A DNA stretch of 64,000 nt from Aristolochia californica (lineage: Eukaryota > Streptophyta > Magnoliopsida > Piperales > Aristolochiaceae). Numbering within the stretch: the first letter of the stretch is position 1; every line of letters begins with the position of its first letter. This document shows positions 25,180-36,448 of the stretch, piece by piece. Position numbers and translations under genes: made by a program. The stretch covers positions 24,599,227 to 24,663,226 of the forward strand of contig JARWKL010000012.1 of assembly GCA_029961685.1 (NCBI GenBank), written 5' to 3'. A model generated the notes under the pieces. The model saw only the letters and a list, made by a program, of their open reading frames with translations. It did not search any database and was not told the DNA's origin.

Positions 25180-25476
25180 TTATAGAGCCGTCTCTCAAAG
25201 GATTTGAACGCTGGACGTGGCGTGCCCAGCTCTGATACCATGACAACGGCTAGCTAATACAACCCAACAGACCGATTTGTTAAATGCGGAAAGCTACCAC
25301 TTACAAGTGTGGACAGAACTACTCTGATACCCACCCTGCCCATTTTTGACCTCCTCTTACGCGATTTGAATGCAGAACGTGGCGTACCCAACTCTGATAA
25401 CATGACAGTAGCTAACTAATACACCCAAATAGACCGATCTGTTATGTGTGAAAAGTTACCGCTTACCAGAGTGGAG
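25180..25476 (-). mobile_element. TRIM retroelement, truncated, same family as the one at 43.4 kb
   Basis: On the minus strand this reads LTR, primer-binding site, short internal part, polypurine tract, LTR, primer-binding site. The complete LTR is 25329-25241 (89 bases, ending GTTGTCA). It is followed at once by TGGTATCAGAGC (25240-25229), which is complementary to the 3' end of plant initiator tRNA-Met. A second LTR (about 25476-25403) is truncated at its outer end and is followed by TGTTATCAGAGTT. The polypurine tract is GGGCAGGGTGGG (25341-25330). There is no coding capacity. It matches the + strand element at 43368-43720 through both LTR and internal parts. Confidence 0.8.
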
Positions 25477-25749
25477 TTCTTAAACTCATGGTTAGTACTT
25501 ACGTTTAAGTTATATAATTAGCTCAAAGTGATCCCTAAGGTTTTGGAAATTGCACTTTTTAGATTAATATTTTAATTGGGTTTAAGTTGATATAAGTTTG
25601 TTGAAGACTTTGCAACCTTAGTAGGTCATATTTGGTGATATTCCTTTTGGAGTTGTAACCTATACCAATTGTGTGCTGAACACGAAAACTGAATAATAAT
25701 AACAGCAATTGGGCCAAGTTTGAGCAACCCAGAGAGTCTTTAAATTTTA

Positions 25750-26273
25750 TTATTCGTCGTGTGACCCATAAGTCTTACAAGATGTTCTAGGAATGATGCT
25801 GCCCATCTCTGGTTGATAGGAATTTCCATTCCCTGACCGCTTTATTCGAGATTCACAGGTGTCTGAAATCTGAAAAAGCAACACAGCTTCCCCCTGCGCT
25901 GTTACGTTATCCAAAGTGGATTTCGAATCATCAGTCATCCCTGATTCGGTTTCCACGTTTCTCTCCTCAAGGCAAAACAAACGTGATTCGGCCACCTGGC
26001 TGCTGCCTAATCACTTAAGGGGCACTTTCGAAAATCTAATGTATCTCGTCCGAGAAAGCGCGAAGAGGGCCAACCCCATAGTGCCATTTGGCATTACATA
26101 TCACCTTCAGTTACATCATGGGTACCATTGTATTCTTCTGGAAACAAATCGGCAATATATTCCACTTTAACATGGATCACGTGGTGCTTCTTGAGTAGTT
26201 TCGATTGAACCGGGTTCAGTTGACAGATTCCGCCCAATTCGGGCGACAGTCCAACCGGCAGAGCGCGAGGCAT
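25750..26273 (-). CDS. candidate two-exon gene, unknown function
   Basis: Not recognised. Exon 1 is 26273-26098 and exon 2 is 25999-25750, with a 98-base GT-AG intron (GTAATG…GCAGCAG). The join keeps frame and gives 141 residues. An in-frame TGA lies shortly upstream of the ATG. Exon 1 starts MPRALPVGLSPELGG and includes HVIHVKVEYIADLFPEEYNG; exon 2 includes VAESRLFCLEERNVETESG and ends KTYGSHDE. No signal peptide, membrane segment or known motif is visible. Composition looks protein-like and both exons stay open in one consistent path. It starts about 500 bases from the CoA carrier ATG on the other strand, so the two could share a divergent promoter. It may also be chance. Confidence 0.35.
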
Positions 26274-26780
26274 CCTAGCAGTTTCTCTTTTCTTGTTTTT
26301 TCCATGGCCTACTCACGAGGAGATGTTGGCGTTTGGGACGGAGGACGCGGGTCACGGGAGGCTTCTACATTGCCGTTTCCTTCAAGGACTCTCACTCCCT
26401 CTCCTCGTCTTTCTTCATCCCTGCCTTTCATTCTCTCCCTCCATATATCCTTCTTATTTTTTTTACTCGATTAATCCGGATGAGCATCTTCGAAATCGTT
26501 CTAGATCCATGGGAACAATCCAGGCTTTGATCCGCTTTTTCTTTCTCGTTGGAATCCTGCCAAACTCCGTTTCATGTGTCTTTGTTCTTACCAGTTTATG
26601 AAGGTGTTGATGAACCGGATTCTTTTGCTGCTTCAGCATAAAGATTTCTCCTTTTGCCTTCCGAGGGATCGATGGGATAAGGAGTTCGCCAAATTACAGG
26701 CCGGCTAATTGAGATTTTGATTTGTTAGTTCGTTAGGTTTTTTTGGGTTCGGAATTTTTATTTTTTGTGGGCCAGTTGAG

Positions 26781-29700
26781 ATGGATCCTTCGCAAGGGTC
26801 CACTCTTAAGGCGAATGTGGTGGAGCTCGTCGATGGCTCTTCTGCGTCTTTCGTTGATTGCTTGCCTGTGTATGTTAAAGAATTGATTGCTGGCGGTGCC
26901 GCCGGAGCATTCGCCAAAACGGCCGTGGCGCCGTTAGAGCGGATAAAGATCCTCTTGCAAGTAAGTTATCTTTTTATTTTCTTGTGATCTCTACTTGGTT
27001 GGTTTTATTCCTTGGTTTACTGTGAGAAACGTTAGGCTCTAAAAAAAAACAGAACTATGAGAAACGTTAATTATCATCGGGATAGAAGGGATTGAGTCAG
27101 GTTGATAGTTGTGTTTTATTTGTCAGTTCTGAAGTAAGACATTGGACTCATCTCCACAATGATATGGCATTAGAACCGTTAATTGTCTTTATTGATCAGT
27201 TTCCCCCCTGCATCTGTTTCCTAAGGAAGGTTTTGGTGAAGACGGTGTCTTCAGCTTACTGATTGACTTTGATGTACATCAATAATGCCCTGAAATGATC
27301 TCTTGTGAAATAGAACATCATCTGTGAAGCTGCTAAGAAGCTGCCAATTTACTTTAATGGCCTTTTGGGTTGATTAAACCACAATGAACAAGTTTGAGCT
27401 TTGAATGTTATTCCTTTGAAAAGACATTTTGCGGCATATTCTGTTAGTTTGGGTACTTCACGTAATAATTCACTTAAGCTGGAAAAGGCACATTAAAGAG
27501 GACAAGGATAGGTTTCCAAACCATGCAGGCGTGGGGCATCGTCAGGTTTGCTGATTCTGGCCCCAATCCCTGCTTTATCCCAGCTTATCGCCTTGCCTCC
27601 TTATTCGTTGTTGACTTTGAGGGAGAGCAACAGGATTTTATCCTCATTAGATGGTTCATTTGAATGCCCAAAGTGGATCTTTAAAATGCGAAAAAAAAAA
27701 TAATGACAAGAGGGAAAAGAAAATAAAAACGTTAGTTATTAAGACCTCAAGATAGAATTATAACCTTGCTAGAAATCCCATAAGTCCCTGGCTTTTCTCT
27801 ACTTCACTCTTTTTACTCTCAAAAAATTGGATTTCTCCTATAAAGTGCAATTAAGTGCAATCATTTCAGTGATATGCAGTAGAAGCAGAAGCAAGATTGA
27901 TATTGTTTCCCACAGATACCAATTTTTTTGGTTATATATTTGGAGTGGTATATTGATCTTTATTTTTCTCATCAGAACTTGAAAAGACTGTAGCAAGAGA
28001 TTTGATTATAGATCAAAATGAAGGGAAAGGATTCTACCTTGACAGAATTGGAAAAAGTGTTGGACAGTAATGGAAATGCTTACCTCTTTATATGAAGTAT
28101 CTGACACGGGCACGTGTATATCTGTATCCTCCATTCTTCATTTTTGTATTCTATTTATTTTATATTTCTCTTTGCCTTCCTATGTGCAGACAAGAACTGA
28201 GGGATTTCATTCTCTAGGGGTGTTCCAATCCTTAAGAAAGCTGATGAAGCACGAGGGAGTTCTTGGATTCTATAAGTAAGTTCAACAATTGGTAATGTCT
28301 ATTTGGCTTGTTGATAAGTGAAGCTTTTTGCTGTATCTTAAGGGGTGTGTGTGTGTGTGTCTTTTTTTTTTTTTGGTGATTCAGAGGAAACGGTGCTAGT
28401 ATTCTTCGGATAGTTCCTTACGCAGCTCTCCACTTCATGACATATGAACAATATCGATGTTGGATATTGAATAACTATTCAAGCTTGGGAACAGGGCCTC
28501 TTATCGATCTTCTTGCTGGCTCAGCTGCTGGGGGAACAGCTGTTTTATGCACTTATCCATTAGATTTGGCTCGTACTAAACTTGCTTATCAGGTAGTGTT
28601 TGATGCTGCAGAGCTATATACGTTTTTGTCCATTGTCATATCATGTGGCAATGATATTGTTTTGAATATTGCTAGGAAAACGAAAAAGGTCATATGGCTT
28701 AATAACCCGTTCTGTTTGCAAGGTTGCTTAAAGAAAGAAGTTATTTTTTCTGGGATTTGACCATAAGTTGCCGCTTCAATGGTTCTGAACTTTGTTTGTA
28801 TTTGTGCTATAATATAGGTGAAGGGCACAGGTGCCAGTTTTGGGAACAGTATGAGGAGCTTACATGCACAGCCTGTATATCATGGGATTAAAGATGTCTT
28901 TAAGAGTGTTTATAGTGAAGGTGGTATGCGTGCTTTATATAGAGGAGTAGGTATGTATCAGATTCCAAGAGAAATATTTTCACTGTTGTGATGTGAGTTC
29001 TATGTTAGTGTTTTACTCACATTTGTTTATCTTTGACATTTTTTTTTTTTGAGAGGGGCGTGGCGCGATTCGAACTCGCGACCTGACGCACCTGATGTCA
29101 AGAGAATACCACTAGACCAAACGGCCTTAGGTGTTTATCTTTGACATTGAGAGTGGCATTTTCCCATGACTCATATTTTTGTTTTCACTAAATTTTTTCT
29201 TTCTGTAAAGACTTGGAAAATTGGAAGTTAATTGTGTAGGATATGTGTCATAATGGTCAAACTAGGATTCCATATTTGTTTGTCAAATCATGCAGGGCCA
29301 TTATTAGATTGTTTTGGCACTCTAGTAATGATAGATTATTCTATTTTTTTTTGTCAGGGCCCACACTCATTGGCATACTCCCTTACGCCGGCCTCAAATT
29401 CTATATCTATGAGGAGCTCAAGACTCGTGTACCAGAAGAGCATCAAAAGTCCATTGTAATGCGTCTCTCTTGTGGAGCTTTGGCTGGTCTCTTTGGACAA
29501 ACCTTTACTTATCCATTAGATGTTGTCAGACGACAAATGCAGGTATTATGCCCTAAGGTTGATGTGTATTACATTCACTTTGTCTACAAATGCACTTGTT
29601 CTAATTATGAGCTTCTGTATTCAGGTTCAAGCTCTACAACCGCCTGCGCAACAAGCTGATCCTAATAGAGTTAGAGGCACAATCCAAGGGCTTGCCACAA

Positions 29701-30067
29701 TTGTTCGTAATCAAGGGTGGCAACAATTGTTTGCTGGATTGAGCATCAATTATGTCAAGGTAATGGAAGAAAATCCCTTTAGGTTTAACACTTTGTGAGC
29801 AAATTATTTGTCTTCTCTCTTTTAACCAAGCATAGGCTAGAAATTTTTATCATGGGATATTGTGAAACACTGAGAAGAAATTTATAGTATGATAGTGCAT
29901 AGCTGCACCTATTTTCTATGAATGGGTTTATCAGGGAGAAAGTTCTGATGGGCATCTTAATGTTGTAGATTGTTCCCTCTGTGGCCATTGGTTTCACTGC
30001 ATATGACGTGATGAAGTCTTGGCTAAAGGTGCCACCTCGGGAGAAGTCTAGAAATGTGTCTTCATGA
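26781..30067 (+). CDS. mitochondrial carrier protein (SLC25), probable coenzyme A transporter
   Basis: Carriers of this group sit in the inner mitochondrial membrane; the closest plant relatives known to me (Arabidopsis CoAC1/CoAC2) import coenzyme A. Seven exons (26781-26960, 28190-28275, 28385-28592, 28818-28950, 29358-29542, 29625-29759, 29969-30067) join in frame to 341 residues. The three carrier signatures are all present: PLERIK at 51-56, PLDLAR at 147-152 and PLDVVR at 255-260. Other family stretches are [36 protein letters not shown] and [19 protein letters not shown]. The C-terminal VPPRE is typical of the CoA group. CoA as substrate is inferred from the family. Intron 1 is long (1.2 kb), and intron 4 carries a retroposon at 29041-29131. 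Confidence 0.95.
29024..29148. repeat. 17-bp target site duplication around the retroposon
   Basis: TGTTTATCTTTGACATT occurs identically at 29024-29040 and at 29132-29148, directly next to the two ends of the tRNA-like insert. Identity of both copies points to a fairly recent insertion. Confidence 0.88.
29041..29131 (-). mobile_element. tRNA-Pro-derived retroposon (mini-SINE) in an intron of the CoA carrier
   Basis: Read on the minus strand, about 80 bases resemble a plant tRNA-Pro: the A-box side TTTGGTCTAGTGGTAT, then GGTCGCGAGTTCGAATCGCG, which contains the B-box and a perfect 5-bp T-stem. An A tail of at least 10 bases follows (the T run at 29041-29050 on the + strand). The insert is flanked by a perfect 17-base direct repeat, TGTTTATCTTTGACATT, at 29024-29040 and 29132-29148. 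A-tail plus target duplication shows that it arrived by reverse transcription. The acceptor stem does not pair well and part of the region between the D-loop and anticodon stem is missing, so it is not a working tRNA gene. Confidence 0.85.
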
Positions 30068-30848
30068 TGGTGATAACAAACATCACTTGAAGAGTCTTTT
30101 TAAGTGATGGAGGGAAAACTCATTTTGGAATCTCATCAAGCCTGTTCAAGATTTACATTTTATGTTTCAAGATATTTTATCTCGTGACCTTTTGGAAGTA
30201 ATGACTTGTGGGCAAAAGAGATTTAAGCAATTGGTGTTTGGTAAATGTCAGTCTGACCTATTTCATCAAATATAATTAGTTGATGCAGTAAATTTGTTCC
30301 AGCACTAGTACAAAGCGAGAGTATCGACTGCCCATTTCTCGGCCTTGCACGTCTTTCTCTCTCTTTCATAGTTTTTCTCAAGCGACGCCTGCGATGCCGG
30401 TGATTTGGGAACTGGGAAGGGGAAACTGAAAGTAATCTTCCTGCACGCGCCATGCTTATCTGCTATTAGAGTTCAGTGATATATCATATCTCACTAACCA
30501 TCACACAAAAAGCCAAATCTCTCTCTGAATGCTGTTTTTTCTTGATTTAACTTGGAGAAGGCTCCATAACAGCAGGGAGGTCTTTCAATGGTGGTACGAC
30601 AAACAAATCTGATTTGACTAAACTAAATATGTTATGTAAACCTCCTAAATAACATATCAAATGGACTTCATTATTGCCTTTTACCTGTTCATTATGAAAA
30701 CATAATAGCAGCCATGATTTTTCTGCTAGAAATGTGCCCAACAGACACCATTCCTCTCTGCACGTCATGAATAGTCTGCGACTACTTCGTAGAGTTACAG
30801 AGCAGCTGGGAGAGAGGTACGAAGGCAAAGACCGAAAACCCATCTTGT

Positions 30849-31112
30849 CTACAGTGCTGCTGACTCAATTAAACGAACGAAATATAAAGCAGGATAGGCC
30901 GCCTGCAATTCAGCACAACAATCGTCAAAGATCTGTTTTGCTTCAGGAGAAAAAGTCTCCTGTCTTCCAAGAAATTTTCTTTTCTGTTGCTTTTTCATTC
31001 TTTCGATAGCTATAGGGGCCTTGCTTGCGCTTGGATATGTGTGTCTATCTTGCAGAGATTCCGTGATGACCGATGCTGAGTTGCTGACAATAGCGTTGGC
31101 GGCAATCGCCTT
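30849..31112 (-). other. coding-like open frame without a clear start; possible terminal exon
   Basis: From about 31112 down to a TAG at 30851-30849 the minus strand stays open for about 87 codons. It includes HTYPSASKAPIAIERMKKQQ, RKFLGRQETFSPEAKQIFDD and LQAAYPALYFVRLIESAAL. The text looks like a real, mostly helical protein, but the only ATG falls in the middle. A TAA lies just upstream, next to a possible acceptor (AAAAG), so it could be the last exon of a gene whose first exon I could not place, or a decayed copy. Function unknown. Confidence 0.3.
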
Positions 31113-31868
31113 TTATCCTGTCTCTCCTGAAAAAACAACACAAAAATGAAGAATAGTTTTTAGTTTTTTCGGTTAAATTTTAAATCTGCTCTGCTCTTTC
31201 ACAGTGATATCAACTACAGCATTGATTGCACTCCGTAGTTGTATTCTGTTTCTAATTTTTGGTATCTTTTGAAACGTGAAAATGAATCACTGAGCTCGTG
31301 ATGGGGTTATTTAATTCCTTTCTGTTATTGGAAGGATCAGTCGGTCTGCAGTCAAGGAAGTCTTGAGTACTCTTAGTTTCCAGCATAGGTGGGGAGGTTC
31401 CCTCAGTGCCTCAAAGCACACTGCGGAAACTTGAAACTAGACCTACGGCAGATTGGATAAGAGATTTAATGAGGCTTTAATGCAGTTTCCTCTGCTTTTT
31501 CTTTTTGGGTCAAACGGTGAAATCACTGTAGAGACCCTCGAAGAGAGCAGAGAGATTCTTGCCGAGGGAGAACGGTTTGATTATACGGCCTTGAAGTGAG
31601 TTGTCAAACACACAAAAGGTTGGAATTTTGTGTCTTGGATGGCAGGAAGGATCACTTGTTTATGAAGCAAGCAAGATCTGATACTGAAGAAAACAAGCGA
31701 AAACAAAGACACGAAACGATCAGGGGCATTCGGATTTTCAGAAGCTGACAAGCATAAATTGAGCCAACCACGTTACAATTTTCATCAACTCAAGTCTCTT
31801 TACAGTCTTCTCCTCTGATTCTCCTACAGTCATTTCAGTATCACCAGTCATCACTCCTTCGAACTACC

Positions 31869-32566
31869 ATGTGTGCTGCTCAAAAGCTCAGTTTTTGCCT
31901 TATGCTAATCTTCCTTCTGCTAATAAGGTTCTGGGTAGCTGCAGCAAGTAGACCTGTTCCACCTGTTCCAGTTGATAAGCAAGGTATGGGTCCATTTTAA
32001 CGCAAACCCCTCCTCTTGCCTCTTCTTTTACTTCTGTTCATAATTGGTTGTCCATTTTGCATTGAAATTAACATCCACAAAAGCTCTTGGATGCTAATTA
32101 TTCTATTACGCTTGTCTCTTTCAAAAAAGAGACGAGAGGTGGATGCGTCCATCTCAAACGGATGGAACTATACTGACCTTTGAGTCTCCAAAACGCAGGC
32201 TCATCCGCAGACATCTTGCATTCCAGATGGGAATCGAAACAGGTACCTGCTGTTTCCTCTTAGTTTTTCTTCAGTTTCTGTAAATCCTAAACTGGTTATA
32301 GCAAGTTACATGTTTTCTGGGTAGCTTCTGATTCGGTCAGTTTGTTTTTCCTCTGCAAGTTGGAAGAAGAAATTGGAAAAGAAGGTTTCAGAGGGGTGGA
32401 TGCTCTTGGGTCGAGGCCACCAAGCTGTGATCACAAATGTGGGGGCTGTGTCCCTTGCGAACCCACGCAAGTTCCCACAAATTCCGATCATTTCGGCGTC
32501 CAGTATTCAAACTACGAGCCAGAGGGATGGAAATGCAAGTGCGGAACTTCTCTATATAACCCATGA
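31869..32566 (+). CDS. EPIDERMAL PATTERNING FACTOR-like (EPFL) secreted cysteine-rich peptide
   Basis: EPF/EPFL peptides are secreted, bind ERECTA-family receptor kinases and control stomatal density, organ growth or leaf margins. Three exons (31869-31983, 32199-32242, 32360-32566) join in frame to 121 residues. Residues 1-26 form a signal peptide with a hydrophobic core (LSFCLMLIFLLLIRFWVAA). The mature domain at the C-terminus has six cysteines, at 76, 80, 83, 86, 112 and 114. The framework GSRPPSCDHKCGGCVPC is followed by a loop and by NYEPEGWKCKCGTSLYNP, the standard ending of the family. The loop between the fourth and fifth Cys is short to medium. Which EPFL it is cannot be fixed from the sequence alone. 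Confidence 0.92.
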
Positions 32567-33227
32567 TGAAAGAACAATGAAAGCCGCAGTTTTGTGTTCT
32601 TCTCTGTTTCCTCTGTACCAGATTGCGATTCATTTTCCTCTACGGGCATGACAGGCAACAGTTTCTTTTTGGTTAGCTTATTTTTAGTAATTTTGCTGGA
32701 AAAGATTATTTTGGAGGGAGCCATGGTTTTGCGCGATGTTCTTGGCTTAAGGGATCATTTGGTTTGATAACAATTTCAATTATTTTGATATAAAATACTC
32801 ATGTTCAAACACAATCGGCCAGGATTCTAGGGATATCAAGAGAAAGAAAGCTTAGACACGAGCTATCGTTACGAGCTAATGTCAGTAAGCATAAAAGAAA
32901 GAGTGGAGACGGGAGAGACCTCCATCCTCTCTCTTCTCCAACAATCAGCCCTCTTTTGTACTCTCAATAAGAATATCATATAAATTTTCTTTAATGTTTG
33001 GTTTTTCCGCTATATATTATTACCTCCCACCCACTCATTCTCGCAATAACGACTTGGGCCGGTTCGGATTCCCCGTTTAACTCAACCCCTGCCCACGGGA
33101 CCCCTAACGGTTACGAGAAGGCTAAGAGGAGGAAAAACAAAAAAGCACTCGGGTTGGCAGGTAGGGGAGGAGAAGTTTCGCTGACTGACGTGGGGCTTCT
33201 CTTCGCTCCCCGGAAGTCGAATCGCCG
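32567..33227. other. intergenic, EPFL 3' region and promoter of the next gene
   Basis: No gene is seen in this stretch. The open frame at 32998-33267 overlaps the first exon of the next gene in another frame and has no recognisable features. Confidence 0.5.
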
Positions 33228-34244
33228 ATGGCTCGCGCAGAACCTGATCATAACCACCATGTATTAGGTTTGGTTTAATCCCTTTCTTTTTAACTTAGTT
33301 CAATTTTCTCTTCTGGTTGCGTTCACAGTTTCCTTTGTTTTCATCTTTGCTTGGTGTTCATCTCTTGCATTTTGTTTTGGTAGATTTCATATATCGTTTT
33401 AGACTTTGTTTTCTTTGTTTTATCTATTTATATTAACATCATTCCGCTCGATGTTTTTCGTTTTTGATTGGATGTCAAATTTGTCTGCTTTTGTTCTGTT
33501 TTCACCTTCATTTATCGTGAAATGCAGAAAAAGGTTGAAACATTCTATTTAGAAGATTAATTTTTTTTTTACTTATTCTTTATCTATCTTCCACCAGTTG
33601 TGTAGCTGTTTCATTGATTGCAAATTTCTGTTAAATCTGGTCAAATCGTATCAAGGATTTTTTAGTATGCTAGTTCTAGTTGCAATATTATTATTTACTG
33701 CTTCTTGGATAATCTCGATCTCATCAAGACTTGTCTACTGGTTGTCAATCGATGCATCCGCGGAAAACTGTTTTTTTTTCTTTTTTCTTTTGGTCTATTC
33801 TGTTCCTTCTATCTGTTTGTTTCTTGATACTCGTTCGTAACATATAGATTTTTTTATTTGATAAATGGTGAACAGAAATGTTTAGCGGCCACAAAGAAAA
33901 TTCTTACGCTTTTCATGTTTTTGACAGAGAGTGATGTAAAGGCACCAAATATATTTGAAAGGGCCAAGGAAGAAATCGAAGCTAATATGCACTCTGGGAA
34001 ACTGCACCACCATGGGGAAACCCATGGAACCAGCCCGGAAATTGATGAAAACACTCCTGTTGATGAAGTCAAAGCCCCCAACATTTTTGGGCGAACCAAA
34101 GAAGAGGTTGAAGCTCTTGTTGAAGCAATTCATCCAAAGCAAGAGTCTGATAACAGTTCATCTTCCAATGAGGGGGGATTCTGGGGCTTCTTTGCAAGAA
34201 GGTTTGAGAAATTCTGCTCCCCTTGGGATAGAAAGACAAGATAA
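33228..34244 (+). CDS. small uncharacterised plant protein with two VKAPNIF-type repeats
   Basis: Two exons (33228-33267 and 33928-34244) join in frame to 118 residues. The protein is hydrophilic and has two copies of a motif, DVKAPNIFERAKEEIEA near 16-32 and EVKAPNIFGRTKEEVEA near 60-76. A His-rich link (LHHHGETHGTSPEIDENTPV) lies between them, with a Ser run and GGFWGFFARRFEKFCSPW at the end. I recall similar unnamed plant proteins with the same repeat and ETHGTSDDIDEN-like link, but no function is known to me. No signal peptide is seen. A decayed copy of exon 2 lies 1.9 kb downstream. Confidence 0.75.
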
Positions 34245-36134
34245 TGTTGGCTGAGGAAAAGAAAGACAAGATTTTTACCTTTCAATTGATTTGATCTTAT
34301 GTGTCTTCTCTCTTGTTCATCTGGCTTCTTTTCTTGAAAATGACAGTTTCAGATTTGCTCTTCTCAAGTGGAGAATGTAACGTGGCCTCTGAGCTATGCT
34401 AATTAAAAAATAATTCGTTTCCTTTCTAAATCTTTTTTTTTTTTTTTTCACATTACTGCTACTGAGAATCTCATGTACATCTATTCTGTTATGTGAATGA
34501 AAGGCTTTCACCCTCTCCAAAGAAGTAGTAAAGGTGGTTTAGCTTTGTGTAGGAATATGAGCATGGCCTTTATTCTGAAATTCCTCTCTAAGTGAGGACA
34601 TGCACTAAAGAAATTCTTTAGTACTCAATCACGTTGGAGCATATTGGATGTTTACTGTTAAAGTAAAAAACCAATGCACATGAATTTTTTGTCATATGCC
34701 AGAGTTAAAAATCAACTGTGTGAACCATTAAGCACTTGCTTATGGTGACCAAATTTTTGCTCTTGCATTTTAGAAGCCACAACTCCATTGGTGTGAGTGT
34801 GAAACCGTGTGAATAATCTGTAGCCAGTCACTCTATATGGTTAAGTGAAAGAGGAAACTGAGATTGCTTCTGTATCTTATTTGAAGCTCATATAGTCGGA
34901 TTAGTAGGTTATCACAAGCATGATCCCCTTCTCATCTGGAATATAATGAGGTAGATTAGGGATCCTTGATTTCTCGAACACTAGGGGAGGATTGTATTTT
35001 TGCTCAGAATACCAGGATAAACTCTAGGCACTCGACTCATACCTATTTTAGGTAATAAATAAATTACCGTGGTTTCAAGTGCTTTGGCTTTACATTTGTT
35101 GAACACTCAAAATATTCCAGAGTTGTTATAGAATGAGAAATTTTTGCTCTCAGACTGCTGGGCATATAACTGAATACTAAACTAGATCAACTGCAAAGGT
35201 GTAGTGCTTTGGCTTTACATTTGTTTTATGGTAGAGCCGTTCTTGATCAACTGCATAGGTGTAGTTTGTCTAGTTTCCTGTTCTTCATGGAATCCTTTTA
35301 ACAGTTTCGTAGTATCATCAATTATGTATGCAGGGATCTATGGTTGGTAAATGAGTTTTATGCTCTTACACCAAGTACTGTGGTTGAAATTCCCTTCAGC
35401 TGTTCTTCTAGATGACTCTCTCAGCATTATTGGTAAATGAGGTCTTCTTGGTTCTCTTCTGATGAGAAGGCATTTGTGTCTCTGATCCATTCACTCATTT
35501 TTGCATACGGTGGTCTATATATAATAATCTTTCCTAAAAATATCTTGTATTGTTAGAGTGAGAACAATAGTTGCTGCCTTTGTAATTATTTCAGAGTCTT
35601 TAGAAGTTTGCCCACTGTCTAGGACTTTAGCTAAAAACAACCTCAGATACAATTGAAACTTTTGAATGCTGTTGAGGAAGGGGGTCTAAATCTGTCACCA
35701 AAATTTTATACTGTATTGTGTTTGTAACTTTGTGTTTATTTCTCTCTTTAAATGTAGAATTGAGAAAATAAGTCTAGTTTTCACAGTTTCAGAAATTCTA
35801 CTTCACAGCCTATCATGTTCTTTCTGTTGAATGGGAAGTGCACCTTCTGAAATGGTTTTTCCATATCCGTTATATTTGTCTCAACCAACATTCCTTTATC
35901 TAAACTGTTCGTGATAGTTTTATCTGGAAGTTTGACGTGGTCTAGCTCTCTCTCTGTGGCCAGTAGGCTTTAATCTTGTGGTTTACAATGGGACTTCTGG
36001 CTGTTCTCCTAGAGCCTCAGAAACTTTGAATTAGTTGATCATATAGAATGGGACTGAGGTTCAATGATAATCCACCAAACGGACGGGAAGCAAACCATGC
36101 AATCTAATGCTTTTATGTCTTCTTTCAACTGATA
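34245..36134. other. intergenic between the repeat-protein gene and its decayed copy
   Basis: No gene is seen. Short direct repeats are present around 35068-35265 (GTGCTTTGGCTTTACATTTGTT twice with intervening copies of GATCAACTGCA). Confidence 0.5.
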
Positions 36135-36448
36135 AAGAGTGATGTGATTGCAGTGAAAATGTTGAAGACGCCAAAGAAGCTGCTGAGTCCCACAAAAGGG
36201 AGTCTCATTAAACCAGTGCAATCGCAGATGGAAAATCCCTAGTGGAACTCATAGCTCCAAATATTAAACAAGCCAAGGAAGGGGTCGAATCTCATCAGTA
36301 ATGAAACATGCAGATAGAGCAGACGACAGTTCATCTTCCAAGAGGGAAAGGGTGTATGAATTCTGGGCCCCGGAAGAATGCCGAAGAAAACTTTGCTCTC
36401 ATATGGGTGGAGGGGAAAAATATAGCAGTCACCAAAAGAAAAGATAAG
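36135..36448 (+). pseudogene. decayed duplicate of the VKAPNIF-repeat gene (exon 2)
   Basis: This matches exon 2 of the gene at 33228-34244 in order: AGAGTGATGT at the exon start, a block like AATGTTGAAGACGCCAAAGAAG (first repeat), then codons for VELIAPNIKQAKEGVES (second repeat). It ends with DDSSSSKRERVYEFWAPEEC, parallel to SDNSSSSNEGGFWGFFARRF in the intact gene. Stop codons and frame changes separate the blocks and exon 1 is not found, so it cannot make the full protein. Confidence 0.72.

Noticed and set aside
29051..29131. Functional tRNA gene on the minus strand
   Set aside because: The T-stem is intact, but the acceptor stem does not pair, part of the region between the D-loop and anticodon stem is missing, and the A tail and target duplication show a retroposed copy.
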